Origin: Halomonas litopenaei
Lineage (GTDB): Bacteria > Pseudomonadota > Gammaproteobacteria > Pseudomonadales > Halomonadaceae
DNA length: 64,000 bases
Direction: 5' to 3'
NCBI RefSeq assembly: GCF_003045775.1
Contig: NZ_PXNS01000016.1
Location: forward strand, 62,001 to 126,000
Part shown: one piece after another, positions 53,886-61,851 of the stretch
Layout: each line of letters starts with the position of its first letter
Numbering within the stretch: position 1 is the first letter of the stretch
Made by a program: the position numbers and the translations under genes
The notes under the pieces: generated by a model
The model's input: the letters and a program-made list of their open reading frames with translations, nothing else
What the model was told of the DNA's origin: nothing
The model's database searches: none

Positions 53886-55304
53886 TCAGCGCCACTGAAA
53901 CTCGGGGCTTGCCAGCACCATGGCCAGCGCCTGGTTGCGGGGCGCCTGACTGAGTGCCACGGCGGTGGTTTCACGCAGGCGAGGGCCCAGGCTCTGCTGG
54001 GCCAGCTCCATGGCCTCGCCGCTGGCGTCACCGGCGTGGCGCTGGGCCACCAGCAGTCGTTTGTTCAAGGCGTCGGCACCGATCCAGTCGTTGGCATCAT
54101 CGCTCCATCCGGCCGGGGCGCCGGCGAGAAAAGGTGGCTGGCCCAGCAGGCGAAGCTGCTGGCCCCAGTCACTGCCATCGGGCGAGGGTGCCTTGCCCAG
54201 GGCGCGATAGAGCGCGACGAGATATTCCTGCGGACGGCGAAACTTGAGCGCTTGCGGCTGCCACGCCTGGGGGTGGCTGAACAGGGTGCGAAACAGCGTC
54301 GACAGGCGACCGTTCTCGCGCTGGAAGGTGGAGGCCAAGGCCGATACCAGCTCACCGGGTGGGTCGTCGGCGACAAAGTGACGGGCAAGCTTGGTGGCGA
54401 CAAAGGTTGCGGTGGCCTCCTGGCCGGCCACAAAGCGCAGCATGTCACGCCCCTGCCTGGCCCCGCCTGCAGCGAAGCGCCGCCCCAGCAGTTCTCGCTC
54501 GCCGCCTTGATGGGCCGCGCCATGAAACAGGCTACCGTAGGGTCCGAGGGCCGGCGCCTCGGTCGATGGCGGCATTTCTAGCCGTGTCCGCCATCCGGTG
54601 ATGGCCCTGGCTAGTTCGATCACGTCCTGCTGTTGATAGGGGCCGTCGACGCCGAGGGTATGCAGCTCCAGGATTTCCCGCGCCAGGTTCTCGTTGAGCC
54701 CGAGCCGCCCCGCAGAGGCTCTGGCACTTCTGGCCAGCGGCGAATCGGGGCCCACCGACGCTGCATTGTCGAGATAGAGCAGCATGGCCGGATGCTGCTC
54801 GACGCCCAGCAACATGGCCGAAAAGCTACCCGACACATAGGGCCGGATGGCCTCGCGCTCGAAGGCCCCGGGCAGCAACTGTACGCCGCCGCGGTCGGCG
54901 GACACGGTGAAGTGGTTGCTCCAGAACATCACCCAGCGCTCGAGTACCGGAAACGGACTCAGACACTGCTGGCGCCCCCTGGCCTGGATCTCGGCCTGTT
55001 TCATCGCGCCAAAACGCTCGAGCAGGGTCGGCAGGCTCTGTGTGGACTTGTCATTGGCGGGGGCCTCGCTCATGCGTCGACGGGCGGCCGCGTGGTCTCG
55101 GCGGAAGCGATCAAAGCGCTCCAGGTAGGTGATGGTGGATGGCAACGCGGCGAGAGGATCGATCAGTGGCGCTCGTTCGGCCTCGTCGATCTGCGCCAGC
55201 ACCCAGCCCTGGGGGTCCTTGGCGATCTCGGCAAGCTCACCTGGCCCCGCGCCGAGGCCAAAGCGATTGGCGGCGATTTCCGCCTGAACGAGGGTGGTGG
55301 TCAC
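53886..55304 (-). CDS. DUF1800 family protein
   Basis: 472 residues. A GTG start at 55304 is chosen because AGGAGG lies 8 bases upstream; a frame extending 29 codons further has no such site. Family blocks are AANRFGLGAGPGE, FWSNHFTVSADRGGVQLLPGAFEREAIRPYVSGSF, LYLDNAASVG, GLNENLAREILELHTLGVDGPY and AREITGWR-like ARAITGWRT. No signal peptide is evident. It is paired with DUF1501; the function of the pair is unknown. Confidence 0.88.
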   Translation of the reverse strand: MTTTLVQAEIAANRFGLGAGPGELAEIAKDPQGWVLAQIDEAERAPLIDPLAALPSTITYLERFDRFRRDHAAARRRMSEAPANDKSTQSLPTLLERFGAMKQAEIQARGRQQCLSPFPVLERWVMFWSNHFTVSADRGGVQLLPGAFEREAIRPYVSGSFSAMLLGVEQHPAMLLYLDNAASVGPDSPLARSARASAGRLGLNENLAREILELHTLGVDGPYQQQDVIELARAITGWRTRLEMPPSTEAPALGPYGSLFHGAAHQGGERELLGRRFAAGGARQGRDMLRFVAGQEATATFVATKLARHFVADDPPGELVSALASTFQRENGRLSTLFRTLFSHPQAWQPQALKFRRPQEYLVALYRALGKAPSPDGSDWGQQLRLLGQPPFLAGAPAGWSDDANDWIGADALNKRLLVAQRHAGDASGEAMELAQQSLGPRLRETTAVALSQAPRNQALAMVLASPEFQWR

Positions 55305-55588
55305 AGCTGACGCCTCCTGTTGGCATGGCTGACGAAGCCTGGGGCAGGATGCCGGGGGCCGGCCCTGGGGTGAGGCGCCGGGGATCGCCAACAGTTTGGC
55401 CGGTAGGTGGCGGGGGCGTTCAGCCTAGTAGGGGGGGATGATCGAGCAGGCCCAGGTCCGAGGCCAGGGCTACGCTTGCACCGGCCTAAGGCGCACCTTT
55501 CGTGCATTTTCGATAGGCGTGTCGCGCCAACGCCAACGCCAAAGCCAACGCCTCAGGTCAGAGCCTTCGGCGACGGCGCAAGGTGGAT
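55305..55588. other. Gap between the DUF1800 gene and foldback copy 2
   Basis: About 280 bp that should hold the promoter of the DUF1800/DUF1501 pair. No gene or clear motif is seen. Confidence 0.4.
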
Positions 55589-55723
55589 GGCGAAAAGTCG
55601 ACGAGCGATGGTCAGACAAGGCAAAAATCGGTGAGACAGCGCAGTTTACGAGATGTAAATGAGCATGTTGGTGTGATTTTTAACGCCGTATTACCGAGCG
55701 CAGGCACTTTTCATACAAAGCCA
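55589..55723 (-). repeat. Foldback intergenic repeat, copy 2 (full length, inverted)
   Basis: Read on the minus strand it repeats copy 1 from TGAAAAGTGCCTGCGCTCGGTAAT-type end to the CGCTCGTCGACTTTTCG end with modest divergence in the loop (ATGCTCATTTAC and GTAAACTGCGC kept). It starts a few bases after the stop of the oxygenase-like gene, in the same orientation relative to that gene as copy 1 is to its gene. Confidence 0.85.
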
Positions 55724-55728
55724 TAGGC

Positions 55729-56028
55729 TCAGGGCGTGTGCAGGGCAATACTCAACAACACCCGCTTGCCCTTTTCGATTTTCGAGACGCTGTGCTGGTA
55801 GAGGTCGGGACGAAACAGGATCACCCGGTCGAATAGGTTGAAGATTACCTTTTCGGTCTCGAACACCCCGCCAGCCTGAGGGGCCTTCAGGATCAGGTTC
55901 AGCTTGTAGTAGCGGCCGCCACCCATGGGGTCATTGTGGCGATAGACGCTGTGGCCTTCGGGGTAGGTGACCAGGTTGGCGGTCAGCCGCCCCAGATCCA
56001 GCAGGGTTCGATTGGTGACGCTTGCCAT
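55729..56028 (-). CDS. Very small 2OG-Fe(II) oxygenase-like protein
   Basis: 99 residues from MASVTNRTLLDLG (AAGGAG upstream). The order of residues fits the double-stranded beta-helix core: H31-x-D33, distal H79, and R89 ten residues later for the 2-oxoglutarate carboxylate. The usual N-terminal strands of this superfamily (about 180-220 residues) are missing. It may be a minimal enzyme, a truncated one, or the catalytic half of a larger complex. It is divergent from the tyrosinase pair. Confidence 0.75.
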   Translation of the reverse strand: MASVTNRTLLDLGRLTANLVTYPEGHSVYRHNDPMGGGRYYKLNLILKAPQAGGVFETEKVIFNLFDRVILFRPDLYQHSVSKIEKGKRVLLSIALHTP

Positions 56029-56308
56029 GGGGACTCCTTGGAGGGGCGCGGGACGACATCGGTGATGTCGTGGGTGGCCGCCATTCAAACGCATTTTGAG
56101 TAATTGCTCAATAACGGGCGGTCGCTCCGGCCAGGCTGGGACCATCAGGACGATGTCTCGGGGGCGAGCCGAGCCGGCTGGCCGGCCGGTAATGAGGGCG
56201 AACAGTGGCGTGGCCGAGCCCGGGGGACTGAACTAGGCTGAAACGAGCTGGGGATAACCGTCCTTCGGCGCCCGGGACTGCCGTCGACAGCGACGGCAAG
56301 GGGGAAGC

Positions 56309-57157
56309 ATGTCGGGTCAGATGATGTACCGCCTGCCGGTGGAAGCTGCCGAGCGTGTGCACATGCGCCGCTACATCGCTGCACTGGGCGCGTCCAAGGC
56401 TCGACAGGATAATCGAGGCTTCTACCACTACGCTGGCATCCATGGCGCCCCGGGGCGCTGGTGCTGGCATCATCAGTTCTCGCCTCGCACCAGCCTGAGC
56501 GCCAGGCTTTTTCTCCCCTGGCACCGGGCCTACCTCCATCGTCTGGAGCAGTCGCTGCAGGATATCGATGAAGAGGTCTCGATCCCCTGGTGGGACTGGA
56601 CCGAAGGCGAGGGCATTCCCGAGGCCTTCGATGTTGCGCTGATCGATGGCGAGGAGAATCCGCTTCACTCCTCGCGCATCCAGCTTTATCCCCCCCAGGT
56701 GCCCGAACCGGTGGACCTGGTCACCGAGCGTGATCCCGGCGGCCTGTTGCCGGTGTTTTCCTTTCCAGTGGCCGACGTGAACGGTGATGGCCGGGCGACG
56801 CTGGGCGAGATCGCGGCCTTCCTGGTGGAGCGGGTGGACACCTTCGAGCAGTTCAATGACCTGATCGAGACGGTGCATGATCAGCTCCACGTCTATGTCG
56901 GTGCGACCATGGCCAGCACCACCTACGCCGCCTATGATCCGATCTTTTATTCTCACCACTGCATGATCGACCGGCTCTGGTCGCTGTGGCAGAAGCGCCA
57001 CGGCATCACCAACTTTCCCCCGGGGCTCGAGGATATCGTGCTGGAACCCTTCGGCCTGACCGTCGGTGAAGTGCTCAATGTCCAGTCGCTGGGCTACGAG
57101 TATGCCCGTTCGGTGGCGGACCTGACCCTGGCCGGCAGCGGTCTGGAGGAGGCCTGA
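56309..57157 (+). CDS. Tyrosinase-family dicopper protein with inserted EF-hand loop
   Basis: 282 residues; GGGGGAAGC precedes the ATG. Copper site A: H40 and H45 (FYHYAGIHG), H54-H55 (CWHH) and H72 in PWHRAYLHRLE. Copper site B: H190-x3-H194 (VHDQLHVYVG) and H216-H217 in FYSHHCMIDRLW. Between them residues 156-167 (DVNGDGRATLGE) form a textbook EF-hand calcium loop. There is no signal peptide. Expected reaction: o-hydroxylation of phenols and/or oxidation of catechols to quinones. It overlaps the next gene by one base (TGATG). Confidence 0.9.
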   Translation: MSGQMMYRLPVEAAERVHMRRYIAALGASKARQDNRGFYHYAGIHGAPGRWCWHHQFSPRTSLSARLFLPWHRAYLHRLEQSLQDIDEEVSIPWWDWTEGEGIPEAFDVALIDGEENPLHSSRIQLYPPQVPEPVDLVTERDPGGLLPVFSFPVADVNGDGRATLGEIAAFLVERVDTFEQFNDLIETVHDQLHVYVGATMASTTYAAYDPIFYSHHCMIDRLWSLWQKRHGITNFPPGLEDIVLEPFGLTVGEVLNVQSLGYEYARSVADLTLAGSGLEEA

Positions 57158-57609
57158 TGATCGAGCAACGCTATCGCCTGCCGCGGCTCGACCTGGGCGC
57201 GCTTCGCGCCGATGAGTTCGAGGAAGCCTTCGTCGAGCTTTATGGCATCCACCACCTGCGCCCGAGCTACACCGCCTGGCTCTTCTTCAGCGCGCGCCTG
57301 CCGGCCAAGGTGACCCCGCAAAGCCGGGGCTATGCTGGCACCTTTGCGCTGTTCGGCCACGCCGAATGCTGGGGCTCGCCAGGACACTGCCATGGCCCGG
57401 ATGGTCTCAGACGTTTCGATACCCGGCCTTCCCATCCGATGACACCGGCGTTCAAGCGGGTACCGGTGACCCAGGCCCTGAAGCGCCATCTGCACGCCGG
57501 CAAGAGCACCCTGGACATCCAGATCTACGCCTATACGCGCGAGGCCTGGCCCGATCGTGGCGACAAGTCACTGGTGTGTTGCAGCGGGGTGCAACTGGTC
57601 ACCTTGTGA
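57157..57609 (+). CDS. Tyrosinase partner protein (function unknown)
   Basis: 150 residues starting in the TGATG overlap with the tyrosinase gene, so the two are translationally coupled. I do not recognise the family with certainty. It looks beta-rich (SYTAWLFFSARLP, GYAGTFALFGHAECWGSPGHCHG, HPMTPAFKRVPVTQALKRHL, STLDIQIYAYTRE) with two Cys and several His near residues 67-78. It may be a separated equivalent of the C-terminal domain of polyphenol oxidases or a copper-delivery partner. Confidence 0.75.
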   Translation: MIEQRYRLPRLDLGALRADEFEEAFVELYGIHHLRPSYTAWLFFSARLPAKVTPQSRGYAGTFALFGHAECWGSPGHCHGPDGLRRFDTRPSHPMTPAFKRVPVTQALKRHLHAGKSTLDIQIYAYTREAWPDRGDKSLVCCSGVQLVTL

Positions 57610-57680
57610 TCGAGCGCAGGCGCAGTTTCGGTGTGCGCGGCAGGCTTGATGCTTCCTGGCTTGCCGAGCTGGCTTGCCGA

Positions 57681-57730
57681 GGCTCTGTCCGAAAAGTCGA
57701 CGAGCGCAGACACTTTTCAGATATGCCCTA
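57681..57730 (-). repeat. Foldback intergenic repeat, copy 3 (internal deletion)
   Basis: About 50 bp consisting of the two ends of the element joined at the shared GCGCTCG word (CTGAAAAGTGTCTGCGCTCGTCGAC... on the minus strand). It begins at the stop codon of the aldo/keto reductase gene, again in the same orientation relative to that gene. Its ends pair (GAAAAGT/ACTTTTC). Confidence 0.8.
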
Positions 57731-58756
57731 GGCCTTGGAGGACTGGGCCCATAGATTGACCCCACCATCCACCGCGTAGCGGTCGATGTCGGCCAGCTCC
57801 TTGTCGCTGAAGTCGAGGTTGTCCAGGGCCTCGACGCAGTCGCTGACCTGATCGGGGCGGCTGGCGCCGATCAAGGCGCTGGTCACGCGGCCGCCGCGCA
57901 GCACCCAGGCAATCGCCATCTGCGCCAGACTCTGGCCACGCCGCTCGGCGATGGCGTTGAGCGCCCTGACACGCTCGAGGTTGTCGTCGGACAGGTGCTG
58001 TTCGCGGATCGCACCACCGCGAGCAAGACGGCTGTCGTCAGGCACCCCACCCAGGTACTTGGCGGTCAAAAGGCCCTGGGCCAGTGGCGAAAAGACGATC
58101 GAGCCGATGCCTTCATCGTCCAGCACATCGAGCAGCCCGTCGTCCTCGATCCAGCGGTTGATCATCGAGTAGCTGGGCTGGTGGATCAGGCAGGGGGTTC
58201 CCAGTTCGCGCAGCAGGCGAGCGGCCTCGCGGGTGCGCTCAGGGCTGTACGACGAGATACCGGCGTAGAGCGCCTTGCCCGAGCGTACCGCCTGGTCCAG
58301 CGCGCCCATGGTTTCTTCCAGCGGTGTCTCGGGATCGAAGCGGTGGGAGTAGAAGATGTCGACGTAGTCCAGATCCAGGCGCTTGAGACTCTGGTCGAGG
58401 CTCGACAGCAGATACTTGCGGCTGCCCCATTCGCCGTAGGGGCCGGGCCACATGTTATAGCCCGCCTTGGTGGAGATGATCAGTTCATCGCGGTGGCCGG
58501 CGAAGTCGGTCTTGAGGATGCGCCCGAACATGGACTCGGCGCTGCCAGGCGGCGGGCCATAGTTATTGGCCAGGTCGAAGTGGGTAATGCCGTGATCGAA
58601 GGCGGTACGGCAGATCTCGCGAGCGTTGTCTTCATGGGCGTTGTGGCCGAAGTTGTGCCACAGCCCGAGGGACAGGGCGGGCAGCTTGAGGCCACTGCGA
58701 CCGCAGCGGTGATAGCGCATGCGTTCGTAACGGTCTTCGGCGGGACGATAGCTCAT
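57728..58756 (-). CDS. yghZ: Aldo/keto reductase, YghZ / L-glyceraldehyde-3-phosphate reductase type
   Basis: 342 residues; AGGAGA precedes the ATG. Blocks include MRYHRCGRSGLKLPALSLGLWHNFG, HFDLANNYGPPPGSAE (catalytic Asp and Tyr), ISTKAGYNMWPGPYGEWGSRKYLLSSLDQSLKRL, YVDIFYSHRFDPETPLEETM and SPLAQGLLT. These match YghZ/Gpr, which detoxifies methylglyoxal and L-glyceraldehyde-3-phosphate with NADPH. Confidence 0.92.
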   Translation of the reverse strand: MSYRPAEDRYERMRYHRCGRSGLKLPALSLGLWHNFGHNAHEDNAREICRTAFDHGITHFDLANNYGPPPGSAESMFGRILKTDFAGHRDELIISTKAGYNMWPGPYGEWGSRKYLLSSLDQSLKRLDLDYVDIFYSHRFDPETPLEETMGALDQAVRSGKALYAGISSYSPERTREAARLLRELGTPCLIHQPSYSMINRWIEDDGLLDVLDDEGIGSIVFSPLAQGLLTAKYLGGVPDDSRLARGGAIREQHLSDDNLERVRALNAIAERRGQSLAQMAIAWVLRGGRVTSALIGASRPDQVSDCVEALDNLDFSDKELADIDRYAVDGGVNLWAQSSKA

Positions 58757-58991
58757 GATGGTCTCCTGTCAGGGCGCACGGGCGCCGTGGCTGTCGTCTC
58801 AGCACTTTAGCTGTGTTTGTCGAGGTATCCAAAAGGGCCGCCCCGAAAAAGCCAGGTGAAGGCGGGCAGCACGCAGGCAAGGGCGCAGTCCGGGCAAGAT
58901 GGTGAGCGCCTGGAAAGGCGAGCGGGAGAAGACTCAGGGGGACTCAGGCGACGGTGAAGCTGCGGGCATGAGAAGCCGTGAGGTAACCCAG

Positions 58992-59025
58992 GGCGCCATG
59001 TACCAGTTAGTGGGCACATGGCGCC
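58992..59025 (-). terminator. Hairpin after the AlgK-like gene
   Basis: GGCGCCATGT and ACATGGCGCC pair perfectly over 10 bp with further pairing outside after a bulge, about 25 bp beyond the AlgK-like stop on the minus strand. No T-tract, so it may be a processed or Rho-linked end. Confidence 0.5.
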
Positions 59026-59050
59026 TGGGGCGTGACGCCAGGGGCAGGGG

Positions 59051-61822
59051 TCAGCCGCCGGCGTTCATGGTCTCCGGCATGGCGGCCAGGGTAGCCTCGT
59101 CGGAGAGCAGGTCGTGCAGGGTCTGGGACGCCATCTGGGAGTTGCCGTCCATGACCCCGTCGAGCCATACCAGCGCCTGCTCACGGTTGGCGTTCTCCAG
59201 GCCATTGGCGGCCAGGTAGGCCTTGGCCAGCGCCAGCCGCGCGGTCTCGTGGCCCTGACGCGCGGCCTTGAGCAGGTAGTCGGCGCCCTGGCGGGTGTCC
59301 CGCTCGAGGTTTTCGCCACGCAGGTACTCGCGGCCGAGGCTGGCCTGGGCGCCGGCGTGTCCCTGGTCGGCGGCGCTGGTCAGCAGCTGTTCGCCCCGGC
59401 TCGGGTCCTGAGCCAGGCTCTGGTCGCCTCGCACCAGGGCGGTGCCAAGCAGGGCGCGTGCCGACAGGCTGCCGGCGTCGCTGGCCCGGGTCAGCCAGCG
59501 CTCGGCCTCGGCCGGGTCGGCGCTGACGCCATTGCCTTCGAGGTAGGCCTCGCCAAGGGTCTGGGCGGCATACTCGTTGCCGGCCTCGGCGGCTTCGCTC
59601 AGCAGGCGACGACCCCGCTCGGGGTCGGCTTCCACGCCGTTTCCGGTCAGCAGCATGCCGCCCAGGTCAGCACGCGCGCCGGCGTGGCCACCGGCCACCG
59701 CCACCTGGAGCAGTTCGGCGCCCTTGGCCGGGTCGCGGGCGACGCCTTCACCGTCCAGGTACATGCGGCCAAGCGCGGCGGCGGCGCCTGGATGACCCTG
59801 GCGGGCGGCACGCTCGAGCCAGCGGCTGGCCTCGGACAGGTTGCGCCCGACGCCCTGGCCGTCGCGATAGGCGCGGCCCAGGTCCGCCATGGAGTTGACG
59901 TTGCCCTGACGGGCAGAGGCGATCAGCGCCTGGATGTCACCGGCCTGGCCGCGATCGCGCTGGGTGCGCATCAGCGCCTCGGCGGCGGAGGGGTGGCCGG
60001 CGGCCTCGGCCCGTTCGAGCCACTCGGTGGCCTGGGCAAGGTCACGGCTCACCCCGGTACCGTCGCGGTAGGCGCGGCCGAGGACGACCATGGCGTAGGC
60101 GTCGCCCTGCTCGGCGGCGTTCTCCAGCAGGCGCCGTCCGTGATCCACCCGAGAATTTCCTCGCTGGGTCGAAGCACCATCGGCCACGGCCATGGCGTCG
60201 CCGCCCGGTTCCTGGGTGGGGTTCGGGCCTGTCGTCTCGGGGCTCAGCTCGCCGCTCAGCTCGCCAGTCAGATAGGCCTCGCCCAGGCGGGTGGCGGCGC
60301 TGGTATCGCCGGCTTCCACCGCCTGGGTCAGCAGGCGCTCCGCCTCACGGGGCTGATAGCGCAGGGGGCCGTCCTCGGCCAGATAGGCCTCGCCGAGGGT
60401 GCGTAGGGCGCCGCTCTGTCCCTGGTCGATGGCCTCGCGCAACAGCCGTTCGCCCCGGGCCGGATCGGTGGCCACGCCACGGCCGCTGAGGTAGAGCGCG
60501 CCCAGCTGTTCGGTGGCAAACGGATGGCCCAGCTCATGTCCGCGCTCGAGATAGCGGGCGGCGATCACCGGCTGGGTCGGCACCACCTCGTCGGCCAGGT
60601 AGGCCTGGCCGAGCATCGCCAGTGCCAGCGGATCGTCGTGTCGGGCGGCCTGCTCGAGCAGGCGGATGCCGCGCTGGGGTTCCGCCGGCAGGGCATCGCC
60701 TTCCAGCAAGGCGCGACCCAGGGTCACGCGGGCGTCGACCGAGTCCTCGTCGATGGCCTTTTCGAGCCAATTGCGTGCCTCGATTGGCCGTGCCCTGAGG
60801 CCGTCGCCCTCCAGCAGAATCCGGCCCAGGCGCTCCATGGCGTCGACGTCACCGTTCTCGGCCGCCTGGGTCAGCAGGGTCACGCCCTGTTCGGCGCGGC
60901 CGCTGTCGAGCATCTCGCGGCCCGCCTTGGCCACCGCGTCGGGGTCACCGGCCTGGGCGGCCTGGGTCAGCCAGTGCAGGCGGCGATCGTCGTTGCCGGC
61001 CAGCAGGCCGTCGGCCGAGTACAGCTCAGCCAGTTCGGTCATCGCCTTGATATCTCCGCCGCCGGCGCGCTCGCGCAGGCCTTCGGCGTAACGCTCGGCG
61101 TACTCGCGCGAGCGTGCCTTGTCGGTGTCGAGCCAACCGCCCTCGGCGTAGGCGTTGGCCAGTGCCAGGATGGCATCCGGGTTACCGTTGTTCGCCGCCT
61201 GACGATACAGCGCCAGGGCGCGCTGGGGGTCCGCCGCGACGCCTTCGGCGCCGCGGGCCAGCAATGAGGCCATCACCACGCCTTCGTCACGGCCGATTTC
61301 CTCTTCCATGGCCTGCTCGAGCAGATAGTAGGCCAGTACCGGACGATAGGGCGCACCCTGCTGTTCCAGGCTCAGCTTGGCCAGGTTGAGCGATGCGTGG
61401 CCAAGGATATAGGACGGCGTGCGCACGGCGTCCTCGTAGTAGGCAGCGGCCTTGGCGGGGTCCGCCTGGATGCCCTTGCCCTGATCCCAGATCTTGCCGA
61501 GTTCGTAGTAGGCCTTGGGGATGTCCTGGGCGGCCAGCCCCTTGAGCTTGAGGATCGCCTCTCGGGTCTGGCCGGCAGCGACGAGCTGCTGCGCCTCTTC
61601 CAGGGTGTTGTCATGCATCCATTCGGGGTTGCGTGGCTGCTCCTTGTCGAAGAAGTCCTGATACTCGGCAGGCAGCGGGTCGACGCCGGTACTCTGGAAC
61701 TCGGTACCGGGGGCGGCGCAGCCGCCGAGCCACAGCGCCACGGCGACCGAGGCGGTGAGCGGAAAGGCCCGGGACCAGCGTTGGCCCTGGGCGGTGTGGG
61801 GGCGAAAACGGGGGAGCATCAT
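59051..61822 (-). CDS. AlgK-like outer-membrane lipoprotein with many Sel1/TPR repeats
   Basis: 923 residues from the ATG at 61822 (AGGAGG upstream). A lipoprotein signal ends in LWLGGC (Cys35). Almost the whole mature protein is Sel1-like repeats of 34-38 residues (for example ALGRMYLDGEGVARDPAKGAELLQVA), with a short Ser/Thr/Pro linker around residues 537-565. AlgK of alginate producers has the same lipoprotein-plus-TPR design but is about half this length. It follows an AlgL-like lyase gene by 29 bp. It probably scaffolds a polysaccharide secretion complex. Confidence 0.85.
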   Translation of the reverse strand: MMLPRFRPHTAQGQRWSRAFPLTASVAVALWLGGCAAPGTEFQSTGVDPLPAEYQDFFDKEQPRNPEWMHDNTLEEAQQLVAAGQTREAILKLKGLAAQDIPKAYYELGKIWDQGKGIQADPAKAAAYYEDAVRTPSYILGHASLNLAKLSLEQQGAPYRPVLAYYLLEQAMEEEIGRDEGVVMASLLARGAEGVAADPQRALALYRQAANNGNPDAILALANAYAEGGWLDTDKARSREYAERYAEGLRERAGGGDIKAMTELAELYSADGLLAGNDDRRLHWLTQAAQAGDPDAVAKAGREMLDSGRAEQGVTLLTQAAENGDVDAMERLGRILLEGDGLRARPIEARNWLEKAIDEDSVDARVTLGRALLEGDALPAEPQRGIRLLEQAARHDDPLALAMLGQAYLADEVVPTQPVIAARYLERGHELGHPFATEQLGALYLSGRGVATDPARGERLLREAIDQGQSGALRTLGEAYLAEDGPLRYQPREAERLLTQAVEAGDTSAATRLGEAYLTGELSGELSPETTGPNPTQEPGGDAMAVADGASTQRGNSRVDHGRRLLENAAEQGDAYAMVVLGRAYRDGTGVSRDLAQATEWLERAEAAGHPSAAEALMRTQRDRGQAGDIQALIASARQGNVNSMADLGRAYRDGQGVGRNLSEASRWLERAARQGHPGAAAALGRMYLDGEGVARDPAKGAELLQVAVAGGHAGARADLGGMLLTGNGVEADPERGRRLLSEAAEAGNEYAAQTLGEAYLEGNGVSADPAEAERWLTRASDAGSLSARALLGTALVRGDQSLAQDPSRGEQLLTSAADQGHAGAQASLGREYLRGENLERDTRQGADYLLKAARQGHETARLALAKAYLAANGLENANREQALVWLDGVMDGNSQMASQTLHDLLSDEATLAAMPETMNAGG

Positions 61823-61851
61823 AAGCAGGCCTCCTGGTTGATCGTGTGCTG

